Assembly (NCBI GenBank): GCA_963968595.1
Contig: CAXAHJ010000002.1
Span: 1-64,000, forward strand
Length of the DNA stretch: 64,000 nt
Reading direction: 5' to 3'
Source: GCA-2730975 sp937893275
GTDB taxonomy: Bacteria; Verrucomicrobiota; Verrucomicrobiia; Opitutales; Seribacteraceae
Program-made: the position numbers and the translations under genes
Shown here: positions 51,761 through 60,370 of the stretch, piece by piece
How the letters are laid out: each line of letters starts with the position of its first letter
How positions within the stretch are numbered: position 1 is the stretch's first letter
Notes under the pieces: generated by a model
The model's input: only the letters and a program-made list of their open reading frames with translations
Databases searched by the model: none
Told to the model about the DNA's origin: nothing

Positions 51761-52576
51761 GGTCAGTTCGGCCAAGGCCGTTCTCATCTTCCGGTAAAAG
51801 ACGGCGAACAAGGCGACGACCGGAACCAAAGTAAAAGTGGCGGCCGCCATGGCGACGGCTTCGGGAATACGGTGGCTGGAATCGCGCAACTTGGCCAGTC
51901 CCAGGGGTAAGGTTTGGTTGGCATCGGAAAGCAGAAGCAAGGGAAACAAGTGTTCCTGCCACGCCAGAATGAAGTGGATCAACCCATAGGTTATGAGGGC
52001 TGGTGCCACCAGCGGGAGGATGGCGAGAAAGGTTCGGGGCAGGGATGCTCCCTCCATCCTTGCCAGATCGATCAATTCGTTCGGAATTCGGCTAAAGATC
52101 TGGGTGAAGAACACGATGCCTAGTCCGCTGGCAATGCCGGGCAATATCACTGCCCATCGGCTTCCATTTAGCTCCAGCCAAGTCAACCACTCGAAAAGAG
52201 GGATGGCCAAGGCCTGTTTCGGTACCAGAATGACCAATACGGCCAAGAGGAACAAGGCTCCCTTGAAACGGAAATTCAGTTTGGCGAACGCGAATCCGGC
52301 GCAGGCTGTAACGGCAGTGGCAAACAGGGCCTGCACACAGGAGATGAAAACGGAATTGAGAAAGAAGCTGGTGAAATCGAGATACTTCTCCGAAAACAGA
52401 TCGGCGAAGGCATCCCGTTCGTAGTCGGCGGGAAACAGGAGCAAGGGTTGATAGATTTCCTTGTTGGTCTTGAACGCGGAAAGAAACATCCACAGAAAGG
52501 GGTACGAAAAGACCAGCCCCGCCAACAAGGAGACGAGTACGGCGGGAGAAAAGTATTTTGAAGAACTGGAATTCAT
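51752..52576 (-). CDS. ABC transporter permease (MalG-like)
   Basis: 274 residues with six hydrophobic segments. The binding-protein-dependent transport motif EGASLPRTFLAILPLVAPAL is present, the coupling helix to the ATPase. VSLLAGLVFSYPFLWMFLSAF starts the N-terminal helix. It overlaps the other permease as ATGA and the convergent ATPase by 9 bp. With the genes at 52573 and 53609 it makes the membrane and binding parts of a carbohydrate-type importer. Confidence 0.93.
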   Translation of the reverse strand: MNSSSSKYFSPAVLVSLLAGLVFSYPFLWMFLSAFKTNKEIYQPLLLFPADYERDAFADLFSEKYLDFTSFFLNSVFISCVQALFATAVTACAGFAFAKLNFRFKGALFLLAVLVILVPKQALAIPLFEWLTWLELNGSRWAVILPGIASGLGIVFFTQIFSRIPNELIDLARMEGASLPRTFLAILPLVAPALITYGLIHFILAWQEHLFPLLLLSDANQTLPLGLAKLRDSSHRIPEAVAMAAATFTLVPVVALFAVFYRKMRTALAELTLH

Positions 52577-53586
52577 ATACGTGACAGTCGATTTCGACCG
52601 AACAAGACGAGAAACAGAACGAGTGCGGTAATGGGCACTACCAGTAAGCTCATGGCGGCGGCGGCGGGAAAGTCGAACTGCCCGGAACCTCCCGGGAAGG
52701 CAACTTGATACAAGTAGGTGACCAGCAGGAGGCCTGAGTCAAGAATCCCGCCCGATCCTCCGAGCAGGTTGTACGCTCCCGAAAAGGAGGCAAAACCGTC
52801 GATGACAAGGAACACGGCGGCGAATACCGCCACGTGACGGACGGCGGGAAAGGTAATGGTTCTTAGCACCCGCCATGCACTGGCTCCCTCCACCCTAGCC
52901 GCCTCGTAATAGGCCTGGGGTATGGCCTCCATGCCGCAAAGGAAGAACAGAACGATGAACCCAGTCCATCGCCATATTGCCTGCAGAACGAGGGCGGGCA
53001 ACACGAAGGAAGGATCCAGCAGCCAGTTTATCGGCTCGAAGCCCATAGGTACGACGATCCACTGGTTTAGCGCCCCCTCTCGCCCGTGAAAAAATAGTTG
53101 AAAGAGCGTGGCCAACACTCCCGAGAGGCAAAGCCCAGGAAGGAGGAGCAGAAAACTCAGGACAGGCCGAATGCGCCTCGGAACTTGCCGTAGGAAATGG
53201 GCAAGAAAGAAAGCAAGGGGAAGCGCCATGGAAATCGTGGCCAAGACGTAGAGGGCAGTGTTTCCGAGAGCCTTGTGAAACTTCGGGTCTCCGAGAACAT
53301 AAGAAAAGTTGCCGAAGCCAACATACTTCTCAACCGGTTCATTCGCGGCTTCCTCTTCAGGTTCCCAGGAAACGTTGAGCCAATCCGTGGAACCCGAGGT
53401 TGTCAAGCCCCCGCCCTCCCCTCCTTGCGGTACGGCATCCTCGCGGTAGTCGGGAACGTAATCAGGGTGTTGCAGGGCCAGGTCGACGCTCAGACCGAGA
53501 GGCACCGCCCAGAACAAGAGCAAGAGACCGAAGAAAGGCCCAAGGAAAAGTAGAAGAGAACTAAGCCCTGTACGATGCGTTTGCAA
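52573..53586 (-). CDS. ABC transporter permease (MalF-like)
   Basis: 337 residues from a TTG at 53586; no ATG lies near the expected N-terminus (LLLFLGPFFGLLLLFW). The first helix is followed by a hydrophilic stretch of about 60-70 residues, then six helices. The coupling motif is EGASAWRVLRTITFPAVRHV. It starts 22 bp after the binding-protein gene and overlaps the second permease as ATGA. The two permeases probably form a heterodimer. Confidence 0.9.
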   Translation of the reverse strand: MQTHRTGLSSLLLFLGPFFGLLLLFWAVPLGLSVDLALQHPDYVPDYREDAVPQGGEGGGLTTSGSTDWLNVSWEPEEEAANEPVEKYVGFGNFSYVLGDPKFHKALGNTALYVLATISMALPLAFFLAHFLRQVPRRIRPVLSFLLLLPGLCLSGVLATLFQLFFHGREGALNQWIVVPMGFEPINWLLDPSFVLPALVLQAIWRWTGFIVLFFLCGMEAIPQAYYEAARVEGASAWRVLRTITFPAVRHVAVFAAVFLVIDGFASFSGAYNLLGGSGGILDSGLLLVTYLYQVAFPGGSGQFDFPAAAAMSLLVVPITALVLFLVLFGRNRLSRI

Positions 53587-53608
53587 AATACCGGGAAATC
53601 GAGGCCGC

Positions 53609-54895
53609 TTACCTCCGGTTGCCGTCCTTGGACTCGATGGCGTCCCGGTACTCCTCCAGTGCCTTGCGGGCCTCGAGAGCTTGGAACATGATGGCCCCGA
53701 AGTAGTTTTCCTGCATGAGGAAGATCGCCTGCGGACGCTTGGGCGTTACGTTCACGGGAGGAATTTCCTTCTCCAGCTCGATCAGCAGTTTGCCCATGGA
53801 CTGGTCGAAGTACTCGTGCTTTTTCAGGAGGCGCTTGTCCTTCCAAGCCGGCTTGTACGCGGGAAAACTGTTCCCCTGCAGGAAACGTTCGGCGTTGGCG
53901 TCGGGATCCTTCATTACGAAATCGATGAACTCCCATGCCGCGTCCTGTTTCTTGCTGCCCTTGCAAATCATGAGACCTTGACCGGCGAAAGTCGCGGTTC
54001 GGGGACCCAGTTTGCCCTTTTCGTCCTTCCATGCGGGAAGCGGAAGCATGCCCCACATTCCCTTCATGTCGGGGGCGAACTGCTGAAACAGGTCGAGCCC
54101 GTACCAGTCGGCCCCGGGAACGCAGAGCACCTCGCCCGTCTCCAAGTCACCACTGAAAAAGACGGGGTCGAAAATGGTACCTCGGTCGGGCAATACCGTG
54201 ATCTGCCTCTCCGAGAGATCCGAGAATTTTTCCAGCAATTCCACCGCCAGCTCGAAATCCGGAAGCAGTTTTCCTTTGGCGTCGAAAAGGTCGCTCCCAC
54301 GCTGTCTAAGCAACACGTCGAAAAGCGTGCCGTCTATCGCCATGAGGCGCTGACCGTGCTTTTTTTGGAGATCCTCCCCCACTTTCTCCACTCCCTCCCA
54401 GGTCGCCAAGTCGTCCGGGTTCACCCCGAGCTCCTTGAACTTGTCCTTGCGGTAGTAGAGCACCATGGCGCTCAAGGATTGAGGAACACCCAACAACTGC
54501 CCCTTGTAGGTGAACACTTCCAGTCGCCTCGAATGGAGGGTCTTGTCCAAGCCCGACTTCTTTACCTGTTTAGTCAGGTCGACGAAGGGGGACTTGGAGC
54601 CGAGGAACACACCAAAGAAAGTTTCGTCCAGTTGCACGAGGTCGGGTATCCCCTTGCCCGTCCGAAAGGCCACGCCCAGCTTGTCCGGCATTTCCCGAAA
54701 TCCGTAGGCGCTCACCGACACGGTCAGGGCCTTCTTGGTCTTCTTGCGGTAGAGTTCCGCCATCTTTTCATAATAGACCTGATCCTGATGGGAACTGATC
54801 CACATCTCAAGCGACTCGGCCCGGAGTCCGACTTGCATGAACGACAAAGCCACGGCAGTTACTAAAATTCTTTTAGCGAAGGTCAAATACATCAT
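53609..54895 (-). CDS. ABC transporter sugar-type substrate-binding protein
   Basis: 428 residues. A signal peptide (TFAKRILVTAVALSFMQVGLRA) is followed by a family 1 solute-binding fold: ISSHQDQVYYEKMAELYRKK, GIPDLVQLDE, GQLLGVPQSLSAMVLYYRKD and the later FAGQGLMICKGSKKQDAAWE. These are typical of binding proteins for sugars and oligosaccharides; the exact ligand is not visible. It is the first gene of the minus-strand unit, with two permeases next. Its start faces a divergent esterase gene across 152 bp. Confidence 0.92.
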   Translation of the reverse strand: MMYLTFAKRILVTAVALSFMQVGLRAESLEMWISSHQDQVYYEKMAELYRKKTKKALTVSVSAYGFREMPDKLGVAFRTGKGIPDLVQLDETFFGVFLGSKSPFVDLTKQVKKSGLDKTLHSRRLEVFTYKGQLLGVPQSLSAMVLYYRKDKFKELGVNPDDLATWEGVEKVGEDLQKKHGQRLMAIDGTLFDVLLRQRGSDLFDAKGKLLPDFELAVELLEKFSDLSERQITVLPDRGTIFDPVFFSGDLETGEVLCVPGADWYGLDLFQQFAPDMKGMWGMLPLPAWKDEKGKLGPRTATFAGQGLMICKGSKKQDAAWEFIDFVMKDPDANAERFLQGNSFPAYKPAWKDKRLLKKHEYFDQSMGKLLIELEKEIPPVNVTPKRPQAIFLMQENYFGAIMFQALEARKALEEYRDAIESKDGNRR

Positions 54896-55047
54896 TTAAT
54901 GGTTTTAAGGGGGTGTAACATTTCCCATATAGCGCAAAAAGTAATCTTCAATCAAGTTTCTAGATAAGGATAACCCAAGAAAGATTGTGGCGCATTTAAG
55001 GGTATTTTCTCTCGCTCTTTAATCCAGTGCTTTGCAAATATAGATGA

Positions 55048-55932
55048 ATGCAAAGCAAGTTAATCCTCCTAACTTTTTCAACTAGCTTCCTCTGGATTGC
55101 ATCAGCATCAGCCAAGGATGGAAAAGTCGGCCCCACGATCAAGGGAGTCGAGCACATGGTCTACAAGGAAGCGAGTAGATCGAAGTTGGTTCTGAATGTG
55201 TTTTATCCCGAGGGGCATGATGCGAAGAAGGACAAGCGGCCCGCGATCGTATTCTTCTTCGGTGGCGGTTGGAGTGGCGGCAACCCCGCCCAGTTCGCGC
55301 CGCATTGTGAATACCTCGCTTCTCGTGGCATGGTCGCCATGAGCGCCGATTATCGGGTGAGATCCCGACAAGGCACGCCACCCTTCGAGTGCGTGAAGGA
55401 CGGAAAGTCGGCCGTTCGCTGGATTCGCCAAAACGCGACGAAACTGGGGATCGATCCGGAACGTCTGGCCGCGGGCGGAGGTTCCGCCGGCGGTCACGTG
55501 GCCGCGGCCACGGCCACGGTGCCAGGACTGGAGGAGGAGGGCGAAGACCTTTCGGTATCTTCCAAGCCTAGTGCTCTTGTTCTCTTTAATCCCGTATATG
55601 ACAACGGACCCAAAGGCTATGGTCACTCCCGAGTGGCTGAGCGCTACAAGGAGATTTCCCCCATCCACAACATCCGCAAGGGTACGCCACCGGCCATCGT
55701 GTTCCTCGGCGACAAAGACAGCTTGATCCCCGTCTCCACGGCGGAGAAATACAAGGCCCTCATGGAGAAAGCGGGGAGCAGATCGGACCTACACGTCTAC
55801 GCCGGCCAACCACACGGATTCTTCAACAAGGGAAAAAAGGGAAATTATTATGAGAAAACGGTTCTGGAAATGGACAAGTTCCTAATATCTCTGGGCTGGT
55901 TGAAGGGCAAGCCGACGATAAAGGTCCCGTGA
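55048..55932 (+). CDS. Exported alpha/beta hydrolase (esterase/lipase type)
   Basis: 294 residues. The signal peptide is LILLTFSTSFLWIASASA. The catalytic triad is visible: Ser in GGGSAGGH, Asp in FLGDKDSLIP and His in GQPHGFF. The oxyanion motif reads FFGGGWSGG, with Phe where related enzymes have His (HGGG). PVC-group carbohydrate esterases have this plan. A second ATG four bases upstream is out of frame. Likely role: removal of acyl or feruloyl groups from polysaccharides. Confidence 0.85.
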   Translation: MQSKLILLTFSTSFLWIASASAKDGKVGPTIKGVEHMVYKEASRSKLVLNVFYPEGHDAKKDKRPAIVFFFGGGWSGGNPAQFAPHCEYLASRGMVAMSADYRVRSRQGTPPFECVKDGKSAVRWIRQNATKLGIDPERLAAGGGSAGGHVAAATATVPGLEEEGEDLSVSSKPSALVLFNPVYDNGPKGYGHSRVAERYKEISPIHNIRKGTPPAIVFLGDKDSLIPVSTAEKYKALMEKAGSRSDLHVYAGQPHGFFNKGKKGNYYEKTVLEMDKFLISLGWLKGKPTIKVP

Positions 55933-55990
55933 CCCACTGGTTTCGTAAATAGCATACAGCTCCCACCAATGGTGAAGTTGCCTTTTCTTG

Positions 55991-56093
55991 TCATTGCAAG
56001 GAGCCACGCGACACGGCAATCCAGACGGCATCGCGAGAAACTGAAACGCTTGACTGGATTGCCGCGTCAGTCCTACGGTCTTCCTCGCAATGA
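55991..56093. repeat. Imperfect inverted repeat, about 103 bp, palindromic repeat element
   Basis: The left arm (55991-56024) begins TCATTGC.AGGAG and ends ACGGCAATCCAG. The right arm (56054-56093) is its imperfect reverse complement, CTGGATTGCCGCGTCAG to TCGCAATGA. The transcript would fold into a long hairpin. The arm ends resemble a palindrome family (ATTGCGAGG...GCAATCC) known from several bacterial groups, from memory. It lies in the 244-bp gap between the esterase and the metallopeptidase-like gene. It could also work as a terminator. Confidence 0.75.
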
Positions 56094-56176
56094 CGCCTTA
56101 AGTAAGCACGAGCACCGCTCCCTTTGAGCACAACCATCGAAAGACTCTCCTCCCTTCCAAGCAAAATCCATAAACA

Positions 56177-57190
56177 ATGAACGCCACCAAGATTCTTTAC
56201 TTGTCTCTTTTCTTCGCCACGTATGTCGTACTCGGACAGACCGACTTTTGTGAATGGACGAATGTCAGTGGCACGACCATAAAGGCAAAGTTCATCAGAG
56301 CGGATGCGGATACAGTTGCCCTTTTTATGCAGGGCCGGAACTTCGTCGTTAAACTTTCAGACATCAAACCCGATTCGCAGGCTCTGGCTCGAAAACATTC
56401 AACCCCGGCGCCCGCCATTGAACCTAGGCCAGCGGCAAAAGAAAAGAAAAGCTTTCCGGAAATCAGAGTGATCAAGGCCGATTGGGGCGGGGCTTCCCTG
56501 CGCGACATCGGCAAGGTACTGAACTCATCGGCAAGGCAACTTTGGCCTCATGCTTCGCAGGAACAATTGAAGCCCATCATAGTGGACCGTTCCCGCACGG
56601 GGCCCATCGTGTTGTTTCGTAGGGGGAACGAGGGGCAGTACATTGTGAGGCTGGATACCCACAAGACTTTTTGGAGCCAGTACGCCTTTCAGTTTTCCCA
56701 CGAATTTTGTCATATCATGTGCGGATACAAGGCGGGGGACCAAAGCAACCAGTGGTTCGAGGAGAGCTTGTGCGAAACGGCATCCTTGTTTGCCATGAGG
56801 AGTATGCGCAAGGAATGGGAAGAGAAGCCGCCCTACCCCAACTGGAAGAGCTATGCACCGGCTCTAGAGAAATATGCGCAGGAACGCCTGGACTCGCACG
56901 CGTGGCCGGATTCGCTCACCGTGGTCGAGTGGTATGATCGCAACAAGGAGAAACTGAAGAAGAACCCGACCGATCGAGAAAAAAACACAACGATTGCTAC
57001 GAAACTGCTTCCCTTGTTCGAGCAACGCCCGGAAAACTGGGGCGCCGTCGCTTTCCTGAATATCCACAAGACAAAGGCTTCTCGAAGTTTCTCTACCTAT
57101 CTGGCGGATTGGAGAAGAGCCTGCAAGCTCGCCGAGGACAAAGAGTTCGTGGGGAAACTCGCCCGGATGTTCGGGGTCGAGAAAACCTGA
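56177..57190 (+). CDS. Exported SHD1-like domain protein with HExxH peptidase motif
   Basis: 337 residues. A signal peptide (MNATKILYLSLFFATYVVLG) precedes a short SHD1-type beta domain (about 24-73: FCEWTNVSGTTIKAKFIRAD). A linker and a larger domain follow. It contains HEFCH at 175-179 (FSHEFCHIM) and WFEESLCE at 193-200, the spacing of a gluzincin peptidase whose third ligand would be Glu196. The charged C-terminal part resembles no family I know. Peptidase activity is inferred from the motif only. It follows the inverted repeat and is convergent with the LRR gene 51 bp away. Confidence 0.72.
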   Translation: MNATKILYLSLFFATYVVLGQTDFCEWTNVSGTTIKAKFIRADADTVALFMQGRNFVVKLSDIKPDSQALARKHSTPAPAIEPRPAAKEKKSFPEIRVIKADWGGASLRDIGKVLNSSARQLWPHASQEQLKPIIVDRSRTGPIVLFRRGNEGQYIVRLDTHKTFWSQYAFQFSHEFCHIMCGYKAGDQSNQWFEESLCETASLFAMRSMRKEWEEKPPYPNWKSYAPALEKYAQERLDSHAWPDSLTVVEWYDRNKEKLKKNPTDREKNTTIATKLLPLFEQRPENWGAVAFLNIHKTKASRSFSTYLADWRRACKLAEDKEFVGKLARMFGVEKT

Positions 57191-57241
57191 AAATTTTCCA
57201 GTTCCCTCAAAATTAAGCCCCGAGAGCTAGGCTAAAATGCC

Positions 57242-58246
57242 TTAGCGGAACTCGCCGTTGTCGAATCGGATCCAGAACTGATCGGGGGGCATGAGGTCGC
57301 GACTTTGGTCGTCGAAACGAATACCGATTTCGCGCAGTCCAAAAAGTTGACGGGCGACTTCAAGACCTTTCTCAATCTTTCCCGGTGTAAAGACCAGACG
57401 CGTCAAGGGTACGCCCTTGAGGGGGGTGAGGTCAGTTACGGGAGTCTCGGCAATGTGAAGGCGCTGAATGACGGGCAAGTTTCGGACAAAGGAGAGATCG
57501 GAAACCTGCGTGCGATGTAGGGTTAGGCTGACGATCGGTGCACCCGCCAAAGGCGCCAAGTCGGAAATAGGAGTTTCATTGAGCCAAAGTTGCCTTAACT
57601 TGGAACCGGTCAAGGCTGAGATGTCGGTCACTTTCGTTCCCAGCATATACAGATTTTCAACAGGCATGCCTTCCAGACCTTTTAGGGACTGAAGAGGCGA
57701 TCCGTTCAAGCGAAGCTCCACGATGGGGGCCCCTTTCAGTGGCGAAAGGTCGGTCACCAGTGTGTTTTCCATGAACAAGTTTCGGAGGGGCATTCCCTTT
57801 AGGTGACGTATTTCCCGAACGGGGTTTCCGCTGATATCCATGCCGAACAGGCTCAATCCCTTTAGTGGAGAAAGGTCGCTCAAGTTGCAGTTCGGGAGTT
57901 CCGCGGCGACGATTTCTCCGTTTTCCTCATGAAACTTACCTTGGCCTTGGTAAGCCGGATTGGCCTTTCGAAGAATGGCTTGCAATTCGGTCACCTTAGG
58001 ACTGGACAGTCCGCCCAAACCGGGAGGGACATCCGTAGGCGGCGGCGGAGGCGTAAAGTTAGGAGGCGGGGGCGGAACAGGCATTTTCCCGGATGCGGCG
58101 GGAGGCGTCTCGTTAACGGGAGCCTTTGCAGCCGAACTCTCGCTTGGTGTGGGCGGAGTCTCGTCCGCTTCTTTCTTTCCGCACCCGGCGGCCCAAAGTA
58201 GAGCCAGTGAGCAAAGGCAGCGGTTTGTTAGATTTAGAAAAGTCAC
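57242..58246 (-). CDS. Leucine-rich-repeat lipoprotein
   Basis: 334 residues from a GTG at 58246, overlapping the DUF1080 stop by 4 bp (GTGA) with a good GGAG ribosome binding site six bases upstream. A lipobox (ALLWAAGC) precedes a Pro-rich linker (about 30-80). From about 120 on, LRR units repeat: DLSPLKGLSLFGMDISGNP, DLSPLKGAPIVELRLNGSP, SLKGLEGMPVENLYMLGT and others, each about 22 residues. It is probably an outer-membrane or periplasmic binding protein. Translation looks coupled to the DUF1080 gene. Confidence 0.88.
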   Translation of the reverse strand: MTFLNLTNRCLCSLALLWAAGCGKKEADETPPTPSESSAAKAPVNETPPAASGKMPVPPPPPNFTPPPPPTDVPPGLGGLSSPKVTELQAILRKANPAYQGQGKFHEENGEIVAAELPNCNLSDLSPLKGLSLFGMDISGNPVREIRHLKGMPLRNLFMENTLVTDLSPLKGAPIVELRLNGSPLQSLKGLEGMPVENLYMLGTKVTDISALTGSKLRQLWLNETPISDLAPLAGAPIVSLTLHRTQVSDLSFVRNLPVIQRLHIAETPVTDLTPLKGVPLTRLVFTPGKIEKGLEVARQLFGLREIGIRFDDQSRDLMPPDQFWIRFDNGEFR

Positions 58247-59226
58247 TTCTTCTCCACCCAAACGTTGCGATAGCGTACGGGGTTACCATGATTCTGGAAG
58301 AAAACGGGCCCCGGTTCCGGGCCTTCTCTCATCGGGGAAGCAGTAGTGGCGTGGTCGCAGACGGTCTTGTCGTGGATCAGCACGCCGTTGTGCCGAACCG
58401 TCATGACGGCGTTTGCCGTCTTCTTGCCATCCTTAAACTTGGCTGCAGTGAAATCGACGTCATAGGTCTGCCATGTGAGCGGCGGGTAGCACATATTCAG
58501 AAGTGGAGCCTTGGTCGAGTATATGCCGCCGCACTCGTTGTGATTGCCGTCGAGGGCAAAGGAATCGAGCACTTGTACCTCGTAGCGCCCGTGGGCATAG
58601 AAACCGCTGTTCCCGCGACCTTGTCCACGAGCCTTGGGCTTGTAGGGCGTGCGAAACTCAATGTGAATCTTGAAATCGCTGAATGTCTGCTTGCTTGTGC
58701 AACCCTGCATGAGAAGACCATCCTCGGTTTGACGCCCACCCTTCCACAGGTCGGTCCCATGCTTCTTGCCGTCGAAGAGGACGACGGCGCCCTTGGGTGG
58801 CTTGGCTCCAAGAGTAGGACTCTTTCGGACGACGCGTTTCAGTTCGCCGATCTTCTTGCCGTCGAGAGTCTCCACGGTCATCACCCCATCCCGAATAATG
58901 CCTTTGTGCTTGTCGTTAGCGAAAGTAACCGAACCATCCGCCGCTTTGGAGCCTTTCACCATTTCCTCCTTGTTGAGGTTCCAACCGTCTCCGGGCAAAC
59001 CACCGACGAACCCTCGGGAGGTAAACTGGCCATCGCCTAGAGCCACTACTTGGCAACCAAGCTTCTTCTCGCCCTCCTCTCCTTTTACCGTCCCCGTGTA
59101 TTCTCCCTGTATGGCGTAGTCAGCATCGACTTTCGATGGATCGGCTGCATCCTCCTTTGAGGGAGCTGCATGCAGGTTAATGTAAAAGGCTAATGCCGGA
59201 ATCAAGGAATAGCTTATGAATTTCAT
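58243..59226 (-). CDS. DUF1080 (3-keto-disaccharide hydrolase type) exported protein
   Basis: 327 residues. A signal peptide (MKFISYSLIPALAFYINLHA) is followed by about 100 residues of a beta-rich region (DYAIQGEYTGTVKGEEGE). The DUF1080 concanavalin-like domain runs from about 145: KGAVVLFDGKKHGTDLW, SDFKIHIEFRTPYKP, GNSGFYAHGRYEVQVLDSFA and GPVFFQNHGNPVRYRNVWVE at the end. DUF1080 proteins act on oxidised disaccharides or bind sugars. The first gene of a two-gene unit with the LRR lipoprotein, with a 175-bp gap to the divergent neighbour. Confidence 0.92.
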   Translation of the reverse strand: MKFISYSLIPALAFYINLHAAPSKEDAADPSKVDADYAIQGEYTGTVKGEEGEKKLGCQVVALGDGQFTSRGFVGGLPGDGWNLNKEEMVKGSKAADGSVTFANDKHKGIIRDGVMTVETLDGKKIGELKRVVRKSPTLGAKPPKGAVVLFDGKKHGTDLWKGGRQTEDGLLMQGCTSKQTFSDFKIHIEFRTPYKPKARGQGRGNSGFYAHGRYEVQVLDSFALDGNHNECGGIYSTKAPLLNMCYPPLTWQTYDVDFTAAKFKDGKKTANAVMTVRHNGVLIHDKTVCDHATTASPMREGPEPGPVFFQNHGNPVRYRNVWVEKK

Positions 59227-59401
59227 GGAATCTTGATTAATTAGGGAGTTAATGAAACATTTTGAACAAACCTTGATTGGCGTTAAAACACCGTTAAAAC
59301 AAGAGCTAAATACAACTTTGCTTTCTTTGTTTTTGGAGGATATTCAAAAAAAACTCACGTATTGTTTGACGAATGGCCCAAAGTGTTCTTAGTTTATTTA
59401 C

Positions 59402-60268
59402 ATGAAGTCTCTCTTTGCATTCGCGTTGTACGCCACCTCTTGTGCTATTTTGGTCGCCGCCAACCGTTCGAGTAAGCAAACACCTCGTCTGCCTCCCGCA
59501 ATAGGAGGAGGGCAAACTGGCTTCATGGACATGAGTCGCTTGCCCACTGCAATTCAAATAAATGGCCGAGCCGTGCTCCCTCGAGGAGGCACCATCGAGA
59601 AATTGCTGGCCCAAGGTTATGTTCCATCACCCACGAACCCGAACATTTTCGTCCCAAACCTAAACGACAAGAGATATAAGCCACACCGGAAATTCTACTA
59701 CATGGCTCCTTTGGTTACTGGTGCGTCCGGAGATCTTTTGCCACTTGGCATGACGCCGAGGCAACCCTCTTTTCGAGATCCTTTCGCAGGTGTTGCCAAT
59801 CCCTTGATACCCAAATATACGCCAGTTCCTGGAGCTGGGGTCAACCCTGGTGCGATCAATCCCAATGCCGTGCCCGGCGGTCCTTTTCTGCTCCCTCCCG
59901 GTGCACCCGGACTTGAAAATTCACCATTTGCTCCCGGCATAGGAGCCCCAGGCCAAGTTGCTCCGGGGTTAGCGCCTCAGGTTGCTCCTCAAGCGCCTGG
60001 TCAACAACCCGCACCCGCAGCTGACCCGAATGATCCCTTCGCTAAGGAACCCACCGATCCGACCGGCAAAAAAATCAATCCTTTGTCACCGAATCTTCTT
60101 CCTGCAGATCAAGATCGTCTTCGCAGGCAGTTTCTCGACCGACAGCAGCAACGCCTTGAGAAAGAACGTGAAATTCGAGAATTGCAACGGCCTGTCCCCG
60201 CACCCGCACCAGCACCCGGGGCAGCCCAGCCCGCCCGAGGAATCGGAGCAGGACTCGGATTGGCTTGA
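59402..60268 (+). CDS. Exported Pro/Gly-rich protein of unknown function
   Basis: 288 residues, family not recognised. The signal peptide is FAFALYATSCAILVAA. Residues about 35-105 look folded (SRLPTAIQINGRAVLPRGGT, GYVPSPTNPNIFVPNL). Then comes a long Pro/Gly/Ala-rich region (about 110-215) and a short charged helix (RRQFLDRQQQRLEKEREIREL). It diverges from DUF1080. Codon and frame behaviour are consistent with a real gene. A cell-envelope linker or adhesin-like role is a guess. Confidence 0.6.
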   Translation: MKSLFAFALYATSCAILVAANRSSKQTPRLPPAIGGGQTGFMDMSRLPTAIQINGRAVLPRGGTIEKLLAQGYVPSPTNPNIFVPNLNDKRYKPHRKFYYMAPLVTGASGDLLPLGMTPRQPSFRDPFAGVANPLIPKYTPVPGAGVNPGAINPNAVPGGPFLLPPGAPGLENSPFAPGIGAPGQVAPGLAPQVAPQAPGQQPAPAADPNDPFAKEPTDPTGKKINPLSPNLLPADQDRLRRQFLDRQQQRLEKEREIRELQRPVPAPAPAPGAAQPARGIGAGLGLA

Positions 60269-60329
60269 CCCCTCAATATCTTCCAGTTTCAGTTGCCTGA
60301 TTCCTGCCCTTCCCCACGTATTTTTCTCG

Positions 60330-60352
60330 TAGGCAGGTACTGCTTCTGCCTA
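60330..60352. promoter_or_regulatory. 7-bp perfect inverted repeat, possible operator or hairpin
   Basis: TAGGCAG and CTGCCTA are perfect inverted repeats separated by 9 bases, ending 18 bases before the ATG at 60371. The spacing could suit an operator or a leader hairpin. No regulator gene lies beside it. Confidence 0.35.
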
Positions 60353-60370
60353 GAGTAGCTGATTTCTTTT

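Noticed and set aside
53681..54865. 394-codon plus-strand open frame
   Set aside because: It lies opposite the substrate-binding protein gene and its translation shows no domain. It is an antisense shadow of a strongly biased codon pattern.
58126..59040. 304-codon plus-strand open frame
   Set aside because: Antisense to the DUF1080 and LRR genes; no recognisable motifs.
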